Positions 43,415 through 51,849 of a stretch of 64,000 bases of DNA are shown one piece after another. Numbering within the stretch: the first letter of the stretch is position 1; the number at the start of each line of letters is the position of its first letter. The notes below the pieces were generated by a model that had not been told where the DNA came from, searched no databases, and worked only from the letters and a program-made list of their open reading frames with translations. Source of the stretch: Nocardioidaceae bacterium (GTDB taxonomy: Bacteria; Actinomycetota; Actinomycetes; Propionibacteriales; Nocardioidaceae); assembly GCA_017744365.1 (NCBI GenBank), contig JAGIBL010000001.1, positions 310,001 to 374,000 on the forward strand, written 5' to 3'. The translations under genes and the position numbers were made by a program.

Positions 43415-44986
43415 GTGGACCAGGGGGACCCGGGGGTTTCGCTCGCCGAGCTGCTGGCCGCGTTCTCGCTGGCGACCGACCTCGGACTCGGTCAGCCGAT
43501 GGAGCACCTGCTCCGTTCCTGGCGGATCGCGGCCCGTCTCGGGCGTGAGGCCGGCCTGCCCGAGGACGAGCAGCCGGACCTGTTCCACGTCGCGATGCTG
43601 GCCTGGGTGGGCTGCGTCGCCGACGCGCCGGAAGTGGCCGCCAGCTTCGGCGACGACATCGCCTTCCGGGCCGACAGCTACGAGGTCGACCTGGGCGGCC
43701 TGCCGGGCTTCGGGTTCTTCCTCGGCCACGCCGGCCTGGGCCGCCCGCTGCGGCAGCGGCTGCTCGCCGCGGCTGTCCTGGTCGGCTCGGGCGGCGGCCG
43801 AGTGGTGCGCGGCATCCAGGGGCACTGCCTGACCACCGCGACGCTCGCGGACCAGCTCGGCCTCGACCCGCGGATCGCGGTCGCGCTGCGCCAGTTCTTC
43901 GCCCGCTGGGACGGCGGCGGCGTGCCGCGCGGCGTCGGCGGCGAGCAGATCGCGCGGACCGTCCGGCTCTTCCACCTCGCCGACGTGGTCGAGGTGCACC
44001 ACCGGCGCGGCGGCGTCCCCGGGGCGGTCGCGGTCGCCCGGGCGCGGCGCGGCAAGCAGTTCGACCCGGACCTGGTGGACGCCTTCTGCGCGGACGCCGC
44101 CGCGTTCCTGCCCGGTGACGACGAGTCGTACGACGCCCACGAGCTGTTCGCCCGCGAGCCGGTGCTGGCCCGCACGCTCACCGACGACGAGCTGGACGCC
44201 GCGCTGGTGGCGCTCGCGGACTTCACCGACCTGCGCTGTCCCTCCCGCGCCGGGCACTCCCGTGGGGTGGCCGACCTGGCCGGTGCCGCGGCCCGGCTGC
44301 TGGGGCTGCCCGCCACCGATGCCCGTACGACGTACCGGGCCGGCCTGGTGCACGACATCGGCCTGCACGGGGTGCCGGTCACCATCCTCGACAAGCCCGG
44401 GCCGCTCACCGCCACCGAGCAGGAGCGCCTGCGCGCCGGCTCGTACTACACCGAGCGGGTGCTCGCCCGCCCGGGCACGCTCGGCCGGCTCGGCGCGGTC
44501 GCCGCGCTGGCCCACGAGCGGATGGACGGCAGCGGGCACCACCGCGGCGTCAGCGGGCCGGCGATCCCGCTGCCCGGCCGGATCCTCGCCGCCGCCTGCG
44601 CGTTCCGCGAGCTGGTCGAGCCGCGGGCCGGGCGAGGGCCGGTGCCGCCGAAGCAGGCCGCGTCGGCGATCCGCGCGGAGGTCGCCGCCGGCCGGCTGGA
44701 CCAGGCCGCCGCCGACGCGGTGCTGGCCGCGGCCGGAGCCGGTCCCGCGAACGGCAGCCGCCGCCGGGTGGCCGGGCCGGCCGGGCTCACCGCGCGCGAG
44801 GTCGAGGTGCTGGTGCTGATCGCGCACGGCGCCGCCACCGGGGACGTGGCCCGCGAGCTGGGCATCGCCAAGAAGACCGCCGGCACCCACATCGAGCGGA
44901 TCTACACCAAGACGGGAGCCTCGTCGCGGGCGACCGCGACCCTGTTCGCTCTCCGGCACGGCCTGCTCGACCCGCTCGATCTGTAG
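43415..44986 (+). CDS. HD-domain regulator with LuxR-type HTH
   Basis: 523 residues. Two HD regions: a degenerate first one (H-C-L-T-T-A-T-L-A and F-A-R-W-D-G-G-G-V-P) and a second HD-GYP-like one with L-V-H-D-I-G-L-H-G and A-H-E-R-M-D-G-S-G-H-H. C-terminal LuxR helix-turn-helix L-T-A-R-E-V-E-V-L-V-L-I-A-H-G and G-I-A-K-K-T-A-G-T-H-I-E. Such proteins may hydrolyse a cyclic dinucleotide or phosphate ligand and control transcription. Directly ahead of the DsrE, unknown, and methyltransferase genes, with a GGGAG-N2-CTCCC palindrome at its stop, so it is a candidate regulator of that group. Confidence 0.8.
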   Translation: MDQGDPGVSLAELLAAFSLATDLGLGQPMEHLLRSWRIAARLGREAGLPEDEQPDLFHVAMLAWVGCVADAPEVAASFGDDIAFRADSYEVDLGGLPGFGFFLGHAGLGRPLRQRLLAAAVLVGSGGGRVVRGIQGHCLTTATLADQLGLDPRIAVALRQFFARWDGGGVPRGVGGEQIARTVRLFHLADVVEVHHRRGGVPGAVAVARARRGKQFDPDLVDAFCADAAAFLPGDDESYDAHELFAREPVLARTLTDDELDAALVALADFTDLRCPSRAGHSRGVADLAGAAARLLGLPATDARTTYRAGLVHDIGLHGVPVTILDKPGPLTATEQERLRAGSYYTERVLARPGTLGRLGAVAALAHERMDGSGHHRGVSGPAIPLPGRILAAACAFRELVEPRAGRGPVPPKQAASAIRAEVAAGRLDQAAADAVLAAAGAGPANGSRRRVAGPAGLTAREVEVLVLIAHGAATGDVARELGIAKKTAGTHIERIYTKTGASSRATATLFALRHGLLDPLDL

Positions 44987-44997
44987 GGAGAACTCCC
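44986..44997. promoter_or_regulatory. Inverted repeat GGGAG-AA-CTCCC
   Basis: Five-base perfect arms with a 2-base spacer, overlapping the last base of the HD/LuxR stop and 25 bp before the -10 of the DsrE-like gene. Possible binding site for the LuxR-type protein encoded immediately upstream. Confidence 0.3.
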
Positions 44998-45021
44998 GAC
45001 GACACGAACCGATCGCCTTCC

Positions 45022-45027
45022 TAGCGT
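45022..45027 (+). promoter_or_regulatory. -10 hexamer TAGCGT of the DsrE-like gene
   Basis: Context CTAGCGTCG, the same as before the SnoaL-like gene at 37864. Leader of about 36 nt ends in GAGAGGAAG before ATG 45070. Confidence 0.35.
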
Positions 45028-45069
45028 CGTACTGACCACGACGACGTACGAGACGAGAGGAAGTCGACG

Positions 45070-45435
45070 ATGGCGAACAAGGCAGTCATCAGCCTGAGCA
45101 CCGGCCTGGAGGACGCGGAGAAGGTGACGGTCGCGTTCCTGGTGGCGGTCGGCGCCGCCGAGACCGGCCGCGAGACGATGATGTTCCTGACCAAGGAGGC
45201 GGTCCGGCTCGCCGTTCCGGGAGTCGCGCTGGGCACCGCGTGCGACGGCTGCCCGCCGCTGCCCGAGCTGCTCAAGCGCTACGAGGCGGCCGGCGGGCGC
45301 TACTACGTCTGCCCGATCTGCTTCAACGCCAAGGAGCTCGACGCGGACGACCTGATCGCCGGCGCCGAGATCAACGGCACCGTCCCGCTGTGGAACTGGA
45401 TCGGCGACGAGCCGGCCACGACCTTCAGCTACTGA
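45070..45435 (+). CDS. DsrE/DsrF-family sulfur-relay-like protein
   Basis: 121 residues, the family length. DsrE fold start V-I-S-L-S-T-G-L-E-D-A-E-K-V-T-V-A-F, then a helix and the cysteine-bearing half: C-D-G-C-P-P-L-P-E-L-L and Y-Y-V-C-P-I-C-F-N-A-K-E-L. Two C-x2-C pairs are more than the single active Cys of classic DsrE/TusD and could bind metal or carry persulfide. Eleven bases upstream of the next gene and in the same orientation as the methyltransferase. Likely moves sulfur or senses a thiophile; specific role unknown. Confidence 0.78.
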   Translation: MANKAVISLSTGLEDAEKVTVAFLVAVGAAETGRETMMFLTKEAVRLAVPGVALGTACDGCPPLPELLKRYEAAGGRYYVCPICFNAKELDADDLIAGAEINGTVPLWNWIGDEPATTFSY

Positions 45436-45445
45436 GGCGATCCCG

Positions 45446-46198
45446 ATGGCCAGCCCCGCCGCCCTCACCACCGCCATCCCGGCCGCGATGGGGGAGGCGC
45501 CCTGGGCCGGGCACGAGTACGTCCGCGGCTGGGGTGTCTTCGGACAGCCCTGGGACAGCGGCCACGTGCTCGCGCTCCGGGTGTTCCCGCAGAGCTCGTT
45601 CGGGGCCTACGCGACGCTGTGGCACCGCGACCCCGAGGGCCACTGGTCGATCCACGTGCACGGCTCGCGGCCCGAGCTCGCCTGCCCGCGCTACTACGGA
45701 CCGGCCTGCTCCTACGTCGGACCGGTCACCATCGACCTGACCTGGACCGGCTCGCGCACGCTACGGGTCCAGGCCGACGGGCCGGAGGTGTCCCTGGACT
45801 GGACGCTGACCCTGTCCCGCAACCCGCTGCTCGGCCTGCTCAACCCGCTCAGCGCGCGGCTGCCGCTGGCCAGCTGGCGTCCGGCCGCGCTGGTGCGGGC
45901 CCGCGAGCTGATGGCCCGCGCCCTCGGGATGGGCTCGCTGCGGCTGGCCGGCCCGATGCCGAGCGGGCACCAGGGGCTGCTGATGCCGGGCCGGATGTAC
46001 CTGGTCCGCGACGCCACCGCGGTCCTGGGCGGCACCGACCTGGGCCGCCCGGTCCGGCTGCGCGAGAACCCGGACATCGGAGGCTCCACGCTGCCGGCGC
46101 GCGGGGTGCTCGCGGTCGGCCAGGGCGTGTGGGACGTCCGCGACGACGAGGAGTTCCGGCAGGCGCGCGTGACGGCTCTCCACGGGACGCCGTCATGA
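45446..46198 (+). CDS. Uncharacterised 250-residue protein
   Basis: Not recognised. No signal peptide or membrane helix. The middle is beta-rich and aromatic (G-W-G-V-F-G-Q-P-W-D-S-G-H-V, T-L-W-H-R-D-P-E-G-H-W-S-I-H-V-H-G), followed by C-P-R-Y-Y-G-P-A-C, and a C-terminal barrel-like region with G-S-T-L-P-A-R-G. The shape suggests a lipocalin-like or isomerase-barrel fold, which is only a guess. Its stop overlaps the methyltransferase ATG (ATGA), so the two are translated together, after the DsrE-like gene. Confidence 0.65.
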   Translation: MASPAALTTAIPAAMGEAPWAGHEYVRGWGVFGQPWDSGHVLALRVFPQSSFGAYATLWHRDPEGHWSIHVHGSRPELACPRYYGPACSYVGPVTIDLTWTGSRTLRVQADGPEVSLDWTLTLSRNPLLGLLNPLSARLPLASWRPAALVRARELMARALGMGSLRLAGPMPSGHQGLLMPGRMYLVRDATAVLGGTDLGRPVRLRENPDIGGSTLPARGVLAVGQGVWDVRDDEEFRQARVTALHGTPS

Positions 46199-46965
46199 CC
46201 GCGCGAGAGCTTCGTGCGCTCGACACCGCCGACCTGGAGGCGCGGGTCAAGGCGATGTACGAGCAGGTCGCGCTCACTCCGGAGCACGAGTTCCACTTCG
46301 AGACCGGGCGCGGCCTGGCCGAGCACCTCGGCTACCCGCCGGCCGACCTCGACCGGATCCCGGCGGCGGCGCTGGACTCGTTCGCCGGGGTCGGCTACTT
46401 CCTCGACCTGGCCGCGATCGCCCCGGGGGAGACGGTGCTCGACCTCGGGAGCGGCTCGGGCACCGACAGCTTCCTGGCCGCGGTGGCGACCGGCCCGGGA
46501 GGCCACGTGGTCGGCGTCGACATGACCGCCGCCCAGCTCGCCAAAGCGACCCGGCTGGCCGGCGACCTCGGCTGGACCGAGTTCCGCGAGGGCTACATCG
46601 AGCGGCCGCCCGTCGAGGACGGCACCGTCGACTGCGTGATCTCCAACGGGGTGGTGAACCTGTCCGCGGACAAGCCGGCGGTGTTCCGGGCCGCCGCGGC
46701 GGCGCTGCGTCCCGGCGGCCGGCTGGCGCTGGCCGACATCGTCACCGACCAGCAGCTGCCCCAGGGGATCACCTGCGACGCCTCGCTCTGGGCCGCGTGC
46801 ATCGGGGGAGCGGCCCAGCGCGAGGACTACCTGGCGGCGATCGTCGCGGCGGGGTTCACGGTGGAGACGGTTCGCGACAACGACTACCGGTTCGTCTCGG
46901 CGAGCGCCCTCGGCGCCACCACGACGTACGGCGTGCGCAGCATCAGCCTGCTGGCCCGGAGGTAG
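46195..46965 (+). CDS. ArsM-like SAM methyltransferase
   Basis: 256 residues. SAM motif I L-D-L-G-S-G-S-G-T-D (about 82-91), then V-I-S-N-G-V-V-N-L-S-A-D-K-P-A-V-F-R and C-I-G-G-A. The V-I-S-N-C-V-x-N and C-x-G-G-A blocks are typical of arsenite methyltransferases; here the central Cys is Gly (S-N-G-V-V-N), the early G-x-D-C is Ser, and only the last Cys (C-I-G-G-A) remains. The substrate is therefore probably not As(III), or it binds in a different way. The 3' end overlaps the convergent lipoprotein gene by 23 bp. Confidence 0.8.
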   Translation: MTARELRALDTADLEARVKAMYEQVALTPEHEFHFETGRGLAEHLGYPPADLDRIPAAALDSFAGVGYFLDLAAIAPGETVLDLGSGSGTDSFLAAVATGPGGHVVGVDMTAAQLAKATRLAGDLGWTEFREGYIERPPVEDGTVDCVISNGVVNLSADKPAVFRAAAAALRPGGRLALADIVTDQQLPQGITCDASLWAACIGGAAQREDYLAAIVAAGFTVETVRDNDYRFVSASALGATTTYGVRSISLLARR

Positions 46966-47683
46966 GGCCCGAGGAGCCGAGGCCCTCCTGGGCTCGGACC
47001 GCCCGGACGACGACCTGCAGCGCGGTCTCGCAGGCCTGCCAGGGCACGCTGTCCTGGGCCAGCTGGTCGAGGTCCTCGATGGCCTTGCGCAGCGCGGTCG
47101 CGTCGTCGAGGTCCACCGAGGCCAGCTGGCCCCAGCCGGGCTGCAGCTCGGTGTCGGCGGCGGGCGCGTTCGCGGTCAGCGTCCGGATCGCCTGCTGCAC
47201 CGCGGCCTTGCTCGGTGGCTTCACCAAACGGCCGTCCTCGTCGCGGGCCGGCGCCGGCAGCGGGTCGTGCAGGTACAGGTCGACCGCGGCCTGCACCTGC
47301 TGGAGCTGGTAGCCCATGTCGTAGGGCCGGAGCTTGTCGTTGAGCTGGCGCAGCGCGGTGATCGCCTTGACCTGCGCCTCGATGGTCGCCTGGCAGTTCT
47401 TCGCCGTCGCCGAGGCTTCGTAGTACTCGATGGTGGCCACCACCGTGTTCCACCGCGCCGGCAGCGAGGAGGGCGCGGTCTCCTCGTCCAGGCCGAGGAC
47501 GCTCTGGCCGACCTCGTGCCACTGCGCGCGGCACTCGGCGGTGCTCTGGGCCGCCGTGGCCTTCTTCGGCCCGTGCTTCTCGGAGCCGCTGCAGCCGGTC
47601 CCGGCCAGCACCAGCACGGCCACCAGCAGCACGGCGGACGGGCGCGTCGGCCGCCGTCGCGGGCCGGGCCGCAGGAGTGGCAT
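46943..47683 (-). CDS. Lipoprotein of unknown function
   Basis: 246 residues. Basic n-region, hydrophobic stretch and lipobox L-A-G-T-G-C (about 26-31) predict a lipoprotein. The mature part is helical with two conserved-looking cysteines (A-E-C-R and K-N-C-Q). No domain recognised. ATG 47683 is favoured over GTG 47689 because TACGGT (minus strand, 47695-47690) ends six bases before it, the leaderless spacing. Confidence 0.7.
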   Translation of the reverse strand: MPLLRPGPRRRPTRPSAVLLVAVLVLAGTGCSGSEKHGPKKATAAQSTAECRAQWHEVGQSVLGLDEETAPSSLPARWNTVVATIEYYEASATAKNCQATIEAQVKAITALRQLNDKLRPYDMGYQLQQVQAAVDLYLHDPLPAPARDEDGRLVKPPSKAAVQQAIRTLTANAPAADTELQPGWGQLASVDLDDATALRKAIEDLDQLAQDSVPWQACETALQVVVRAVRAQEGLGSSGPTSGPAG

Positions 47684-47689
47684 GGGCAC

Positions 47690-47695
47690 ACCGTA
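47690..47695 (-). promoter_or_regulatory. -10 hexamer TACGGT, leaderless promoter of the lipoprotein
   Basis: Reverse complement of ACCGTA; six bases before ATG 47683. Confidence 0.45.
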
Positions 47696-47703
47696 TCGGC
47701 GCG

Positions 47704-47709
47704 TAGGCT
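47704..47709 (+). promoter_or_regulatory. -10 hexamer TAGGCT, leaderless promoter of the GNAT gene
   Basis: Ends seven bases before GTG 47717. Lies eight bases from the minus-strand hexamer at 47690-47695, so the two divergent leaderless promoters are nearly back to back. Confidence 0.5.
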
Positions 47710-47716
47710 CGGGGCC

Positions 47717-48595
47717 GTGCACCTGTCCTCCGACCGTCGCGACGAAGCCTCCGGGCCTCGTGCGACGGGCGTGCGCGTGCTCGGCCCGCCGGACCTGCCC
47801 GAGGCGCTGGCGCTGCTGGAGCAGGACCCGGTCACCAACGTCTTCGCCGAGTACCGCAGCCGGATCACCCAGCTCGACCAGCGCTGGCTCGGCGGCCAGA
47901 TGTGGGGCTACCAGGAGGACGGCCGGCTGGTCTCGCTGTGCCACGTCGGCGCCAACCTGGTGCCGGTGCTGGCCGGCCCGGAGGCCTGTACGGCGTTCGC
48001 CCGGCGCGCTCTGCAGCAGCGCCGGACCAGCTCGACCATCGTCGGGCCGCGACCGGCCGTCGAGATGCTGTGGGCCGAGCTCGGGGAGCACTGGGGACGT
48101 CCGCGCGAGCAGCGCTGGGACCAGCCGCACCTGACCATGACGGCGCCGCCCGCGATCCGGCCGGACCCGCTGGTGCGGAGGACCAAGCCCAGCGAGATCG
48201 ACGTGCTCTACCCGGCCTGCGTGGCGATGTACTCCGAGGAGGTCGGCGTCTCGCCCGAGGTCGACGGCGGGCGCAACCTGTACCGCGCCCGGGTCAGCCA
48301 GCTGGTCAACCGCGGCTGGTCGTTCGCCCGCATCGAGGACGGCCGGGTGCTGTTCAAGGCCGAGGTCGCCTGCGCGACGCCGTACGCGGCCCAGATCCAG
48401 GGCGTGTACGTCGACCCGTCCCGTCGCGGGGAGGGGCTGTGCACCGAGGGGATGGCGGCCGTGGTGGACACGGTGCTGCGCGAGATCGCCCCGACCGTGG
48501 CGCTCTACGTCAACGCGCACAACACGCCGGCGCGGCGCGCGTACGAGCGGGTCGGCTTCCGGCAGAGCGGCACCTTCGCGACCATCATGTTCTGA
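47717..48595 (+). CDS. GNAT acetyltransferase with DUF4081-like N-terminal domain
   Basis: 292 residues from GTG 47717. N-terminal half (about 15-140) fits DUF4081; the C-terminal GNAT has I-Q-G-V-Y-V-D-P-S-R-R-G-E-G-L-C (acetyl-CoA loop R/Q-x-x-G-x-G/A form) and L-Y-V-N-A-H-N-T-P-A-R-R-A-Y-E-R-V-G-F. In mycobacteria the homologous gene follows ispG; here several other genes are inserted between. Acetylates an unknown amine substrate. Confidence 0.85.
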   Translation: MHLSSDRRDEASGPRATGVRVLGPPDLPEALALLEQDPVTNVFAEYRSRITQLDQRWLGGQMWGYQEDGRLVSLCHVGANLVPVLAGPEACTAFARRALQQRRTSSTIVGPRPAVEMLWAELGEHWGRPREQRWDQPHLTMTAPPAIRPDPLVRRTKPSEIDVLYPACVAMYSEEVGVSPEVDGGRNLYRARVSQLVNRGWSFARIEDGRVLFKAEVACATPYAAQIQGVYVDPSRRGEGLCTEGMAAVVDTVLREIAPTVALYVNAHNTPARRAYERVGFRQSGTFATIMF

Positions 48596-48596
48596 G

Positions 48597-48602
48597 TACG
48601 CT
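48597..48602 (+). promoter_or_regulatory. -10 hexamer TACGCT, leaderless promoter
   Basis: Ends seven bases before ATG 48610; overlaps the region just after the GNAT stop codon. Confidence 0.45.
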
Positions 48603-48609
48603 CGCGGTC

Positions 48610-48978
48610 ATGACCGCCCCGCTGCGTCGTGATGCCAAGATCGTCGTCGGAGCCTTCCTCGTCTCCGGCACCGTGCACCTGGTCAAGCCCGAGGTCTACG
48701 AGCCGCTGATGCCGTCCTGGGTGCCCGCGCACCGCGAGGTGATCGTCGGGTCCGGGATCGCCGAGCTCCTCTGCGCGGCCGGGCTGATGCTGCGCCCGAC
48801 CCGCCAGCTCGCCGGGCTGGCCAGCGCCGCGCTCCTGGTCGGGGTGTTCCCGGGCAACGTGAAGATGGCGGTGGACGCCTCGCGGACGAGCAACAGGCCG
48901 TTCAAGGCCGCGGCCCTGGCGCGGCTGCCGCTGCAGCTGCCGATGATCCGGGCGGCGCTGCGGGCCGGCCGCGCCTGA
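48610..48978 (+). CDS. DoxX-family membrane protein
   Basis: 122 residues with four hydrophobic segments. The pattern G-A-F-L-V-S-G-T-V-H-L-V-K-P-E-V-Y and the P-S-W-V-P-A-H-R-E-V-I-V-G-S-G-I-A-E-L-L-C-A-A-G-L block resemble DoxX-like proteins, some of which are linked to sulfur oxidation or redox control. Function unknown. Confidence 0.7.
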   Translation: MTAPLRRDAKIVVGAFLVSGTVHLVKPEVYEPLMPSWVPAHREVIVGSGIAELLCAAGLMLRPTRQLAGLASAALLVGVFPGNVKMAVDASRTSNRPFKAAALARLPLQLPMIRAALRAGRA

Positions 48979-48987
48979 CCGGGGTCC

Positions 48988-49039
48988 GCGAGCGGGCAGC
49001 TTGTACGTGCCCGCAGTGTGCGAGCGGGCAGTTCGTACG
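48988..49039. repeat. Imperfect direct repeat upstream of proS
   Basis: GCGAGCGGGCAGCTTGTACG (48988-49007) and GCGAGCGGGCAGTTCGTACG (49020-49039) differ at two positions, period 32. Each begins with a G-rich block and ends in GTACG. They lie between the DoxX gene and the proS -10. Confidence 0.7.
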
Positions 49040-49078
49040 CGCTGGGTAACCGCTTCGCGAACCACGCGGCCTCGCGGA

Positions 49079-49084
49079 TAGCCT
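49079..49084 (+). promoter_or_regulatory. -10 hexamer TAGCCT, leaderless promoter of proS
   Basis: Ends seven bases before ATG 49092, without Shine-Dalgarno between. Confidence 0.45.
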
Positions 49085-49091
49085 TCTCCGC

Positions 49092-50873
49092 ATGATCTTG
49101 CGGATGTCGAACCTGTTCGTGCGGACCCTGCGGGAGGACCCGGCGGACGCGGAGGTGCCGAGCCACAAGCTGCTCGTGCGTGCCGGGTACATCCGCCGCG
49201 CCGCTCCGGGCATCTACACCTGGCTGCCGCTGGGCCTGCGGGTGCTGCGCAACGTGGAGACGATCATCCGCGAGGAGATGGACGCGATCGGCGCCCAGGA
49301 GCTGCAGTTCCCGGCGCTGCTGCCGCGCGAGCCCTACGAGGCGACCGGCCGCTGGACCGAGTACGGCGACGGCATCTTCCGGCTCAAGGACCGCAAGGAG
49401 GCCGACTACCTGCTCGGTCCCACGCACGAGGAGATGTTCACCCTCGTCGTGAAGGACCTGTTCTCGTCGTACAAGGACCTGCCGGTCTGGCTCTACCAGA
49501 TCCAGACCAAGTACCGCGACGAGGCGCGGCCGCGCGCCGGTCTCCTGCGCGGGCGCGAGTTCATCATGAAGGACTCCTACTCCTTCGACACCACCGACGA
49601 AGGCCTGGACGCCTCGTACGCCGCGCACCGCAACGCCTACATCAACACCTTCGACCGGCTCGGGTTCGACTACGTGATCGTGCGCGCGACGGCCGGTGCG
49701 ATGGGCGGGTCGAAGTCGGAGGAGTTCCTGGCCAAGGCCGAGGTCGGCGAGGACACCTACGTGCGCTGCACGAACTGCGAGTACGCCGCCAACGTCGAGG
49801 CCGTCCAGGTGCGGCCGCCTGCTCCGATCCCGTACGACGATGCGCCCGCTGCGCACGCGGAGGACACCCCGGACACCCCGACGATCGAGACGCTGGTCGA
49901 CTTCCTCAACGCCAAGCACCCGCGCGAGGACCGGCCCTGGACCGCCGGCGACACCCTCAAGAACGTGCTCGTCGTGCTCAAGCACCCCGACGGCACCCGC
50001 GAGCCGCTGGCCATCGGACTTCCCGGCGACCGCGAGGTCGACCAGAAGCGGCTCGAGGGCCAGCTCGAGCCGATCGAGGTCGAGCCGATGGACGACGCCG
50101 AGCTGCGCAAGCACCCGGCGCTGGTCAAGGGCTACATCGGTCCTGCTTTTGGTGGGCGCAGCGCGCTGGGGGAGGAGAGCGACTCCGGCATCCGCTACCT
50201 GGTCGACCCGCGCGTCGCTGAGGGCACCCGCTGGGTGACCGGCGCGAACGTCGCCGGCAGTCACGTCATCGACCTGGTCGCCGGCCGTGACTTCACCCCC
50301 GACGGCACCATCGAGGCCGCCGAGGTCCGCGACGGCGACCCGTGCCCGAACTGCGAGGACGGCACCCTGGAGTCCGCGCGCGGCATCGAGATGGGCCACA
50401 TCTTCCAGCTGGGCCGCAAGTACGCCGAGGCGCTGGACCTGCAGGTGCTCGACGAGAACGGCAAGCTGGTCACCGTGACCATGGGCTCCTACGGGATCGG
50501 CGTCTCCCGTGCGGTGGCGGCCATCGCCGAGGGGAACAACGACGAGCTCGGCCTGGTCTGGCCCCGCGAGATCTCCCCGGCCGACGTGCACGTGGTCGCG
50601 GCCGGCAAGGAGGAGGCGATCTTCGCCGCCGCCACCGAGCTGGCCGAGGGCCTGTCCCGCCAGGGCGTCACCGTCATCTACGACGACCGCGCCGGCAAGG
50701 TCAGCCCCGGGGTGAAGTTCAAGGACGCCGAGCTGATCGGGGTGCCCACCATCGTCACCGTCGGCCGCGGGCTCGCTGAGGGCACCGTCGAGGTCAAGGA
50801 CCGGCGCAGTGGCGAGCGCACCGAGGTGCCGGTTGGCGAGGCCGTCGAGTACCTGGCGAACCTGGTCCGATGA
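49092..50873 (+). CDS. proS: Prolyl-tRNA synthetase
   Basis: 593 residues, a bacterial-type ProRS with the inserted editing (INS) domain in the middle (roughly 220-400). Class II motifs: motif 2 region [17 protein letters not shown], motif 3 near G-S-Y-G-I-G-V-S-R; the T-H-E-E substrate motif is present. Charges tRNA-Pro. Start at ATG 49092 is supported by the leaderless promoter. The following gene overlaps its stop by four bases. Confidence 0.96.
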   Translation: MILRMSNLFVRTLREDPADAEVPSHKLLVRAGYIRRAAPGIYTWLPLGLRVLRNVETIIREEMDAIGAQELQFPALLPREPYEATGRWTEYGDGIFRLKDRKEADYLLGPTHEEMFTLVVKDLFSSYKDLPVWLYQIQTKYRDEARPRAGLLRGREFIMKDSYSFDTTDEGLDASYAAHRNAYINTFDRLGFDYVIVRATAGAMGGSKSEEFLAKAEVGEDTYVRCTNCEYAANVEAVQVRPPAPIPYDDAPAAHAEDTPDTPTIETLVDFLNAKHPREDRPWTAGDTLKNVLVVLKHPDGTREPLAIGLPGDREVDQKRLEGQLEPIEVEPMDDAELRKHPALVKGYIGPAFGGRSALGEESDSGIRYLVDPRVAEGTRWVTGANVAGSHVIDLVAGRDFTPDGTIEAAEVRDGDPCPNCEDGTLESARGIEMGHIFQLGRKYAEALDLQVLDENGKLVTVTMGSYGIGVSRAVAAIAEGNNDELGLVWPREISPADVHVVAAGKEEAIFAAATELAEGLSRQGVTVIYDDRAGKVSPGVKFKDAELIGVPTIVTVGRGLAEGTVEVKDRRSGERTEVPVGEAVEYLANLVR

Positions 50874-51673
50874 GCCCCGCGGCCGCTGCGTTCCGGGACC
50901 TGCACGCGAGCGGCTGCTTCCTGCTCCCGAACGCCTGGGACCGCGGCTCGGCGCGGTACCTGGCCGGCCTCGGCTTCCCGGCGATCGCCTCGACCAGCTC
51001 GGGCTTCGCCTGGTCCCGCGGTCGTCCGGACGGTGCCATGGACGTGGACAGCGTGCTCGCGCACCTGGTCGACCTGGTCACCGCCACCGACCTGCCCGTC
51101 AACGCCGACTTCGAGAACGGCTTCGGCCGAACCGCGCGCGAGGTCGGCCGCCATGTCGCCCTGGCCGCGTCGACCGGAGTGGCCGGCCTGTCCATCGAGG
51201 ACTCCACCGGCGACGCGGACGTGCCGCTGTTCGAGCTGGGCGAGGCGGTCGACCGGATCGGCGCCGCTCGCGAGGCGGCTCCCGAGGTGGTCCTGGTCGG
51301 CCGCTCCGAGGGGTTCCTCTGGGGCCGGCCGGACCTGGACGAGACCATCCGCCGGCTGCGCGCGTACGCCGACGCCGGCGCCGACTGCCTCTACGCGCCG
51401 GGCATCTCCGGCCGCGAGCAGATCTCCGCGGTCGTCGAGGCGGTGGCACCGAAGCCGGTCAACGTGCTCGTCGGCGGGCCCTCGGACCTGAGCGTGGCTG
51501 ACCTGGCCGCTCTCGGGGTGCGCCGGATCAGCGTCGGCGGGGCGCTCGCCCGGGCCGCCTGGGCGGGATTCGAGCAGGCCGCCCGGACCCTGGCCGACGG
51601 CAGCTTCGCCGGGTTCGAGGGCGCCGCCTCGGGGGCCGACCTCAACAGCTTCTTCTCGTCGTACGACGCCTGA
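50870..51673 (+). CDS. Isocitrate lyase / PEP mutase family protein
   Basis: 267 residues, TIM barrel. [11 protein letters not shown] (substrate loop), [10 protein letters not shown] (metal Asp/Glu) and G-L-S-I-E-D-S-T-G are the superfamily markers, but the catalytic K-K-C-G-H of isocitrate lyase is absent. Related enzymes are oxaloacetate decarboxylases, methylisocitrate lyases and phosphonopyruvate-type mutases; the reaction is not determined. ATG 50870 overlaps the proS stop. Confidence 0.82.
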   Translation: MSPAAAAFRDLHASGCFLLPNAWDRGSARYLAGLGFPAIASTSSGFAWSRGRPDGAMDVDSVLAHLVDLVTATDLPVNADFENGFGRTAREVGRHVALAASTGVAGLSIEDSTGDADVPLFELGEAVDRIGAAREAAPEVVLVGRSEGFLWGRPDLDETIRRLRAYADAGADCLYAPGISGREQISAVVEAVAPKPVNVLVGGPSDLSVADLAALGVRRISVGGALARAAWAGFEQAARTLADGSFAGFEGAASGADLNSFFSSYDA

Positions 51674-51749
51674 GTCGCCGGACCGCCCAACCGCGTGAGC
51701 CGGGGCAACCGGCCCCAGGCCCACGCCCGCCACGCGGCGTCCGGAAGAA

Positions 51750-51784
51750 AGTTGCTCGCCCCAGCCCGGTTCAGTTGCTCGCCC
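51750..51784. repeat. Direct repeat AGTTGCTCGCCC, two copies
   Basis: Copies at 51750-51761 and 51773-51784, 23 bp apart (about two helix turns), just upstream of the DNRLRE-protease gene. They may be a regulator site for the island, or TTGCTC of the second copy may be a -35 element. Confidence 0.4.
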
Positions 51785-51849
51785 GTCCTGATCCACCAAA
51801 GACTGACGTGGGGTCTGCGCTGTGACGGAGTAGCGAGGAAGGCAACAAG

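Noticed and set aside
46500-46965. Genuine arsenite methyltransferase ArsM
   Set aside because: Two of the three conserved cysteines are replaced and no arsR, arsB or arsC genes are nearby.
48979-49091. T-box or other tRNA-responsive leader before proS
   Set aside because: No specifier loop or T-box sequence, and the start appears leaderless, leaving no room for such a leader.
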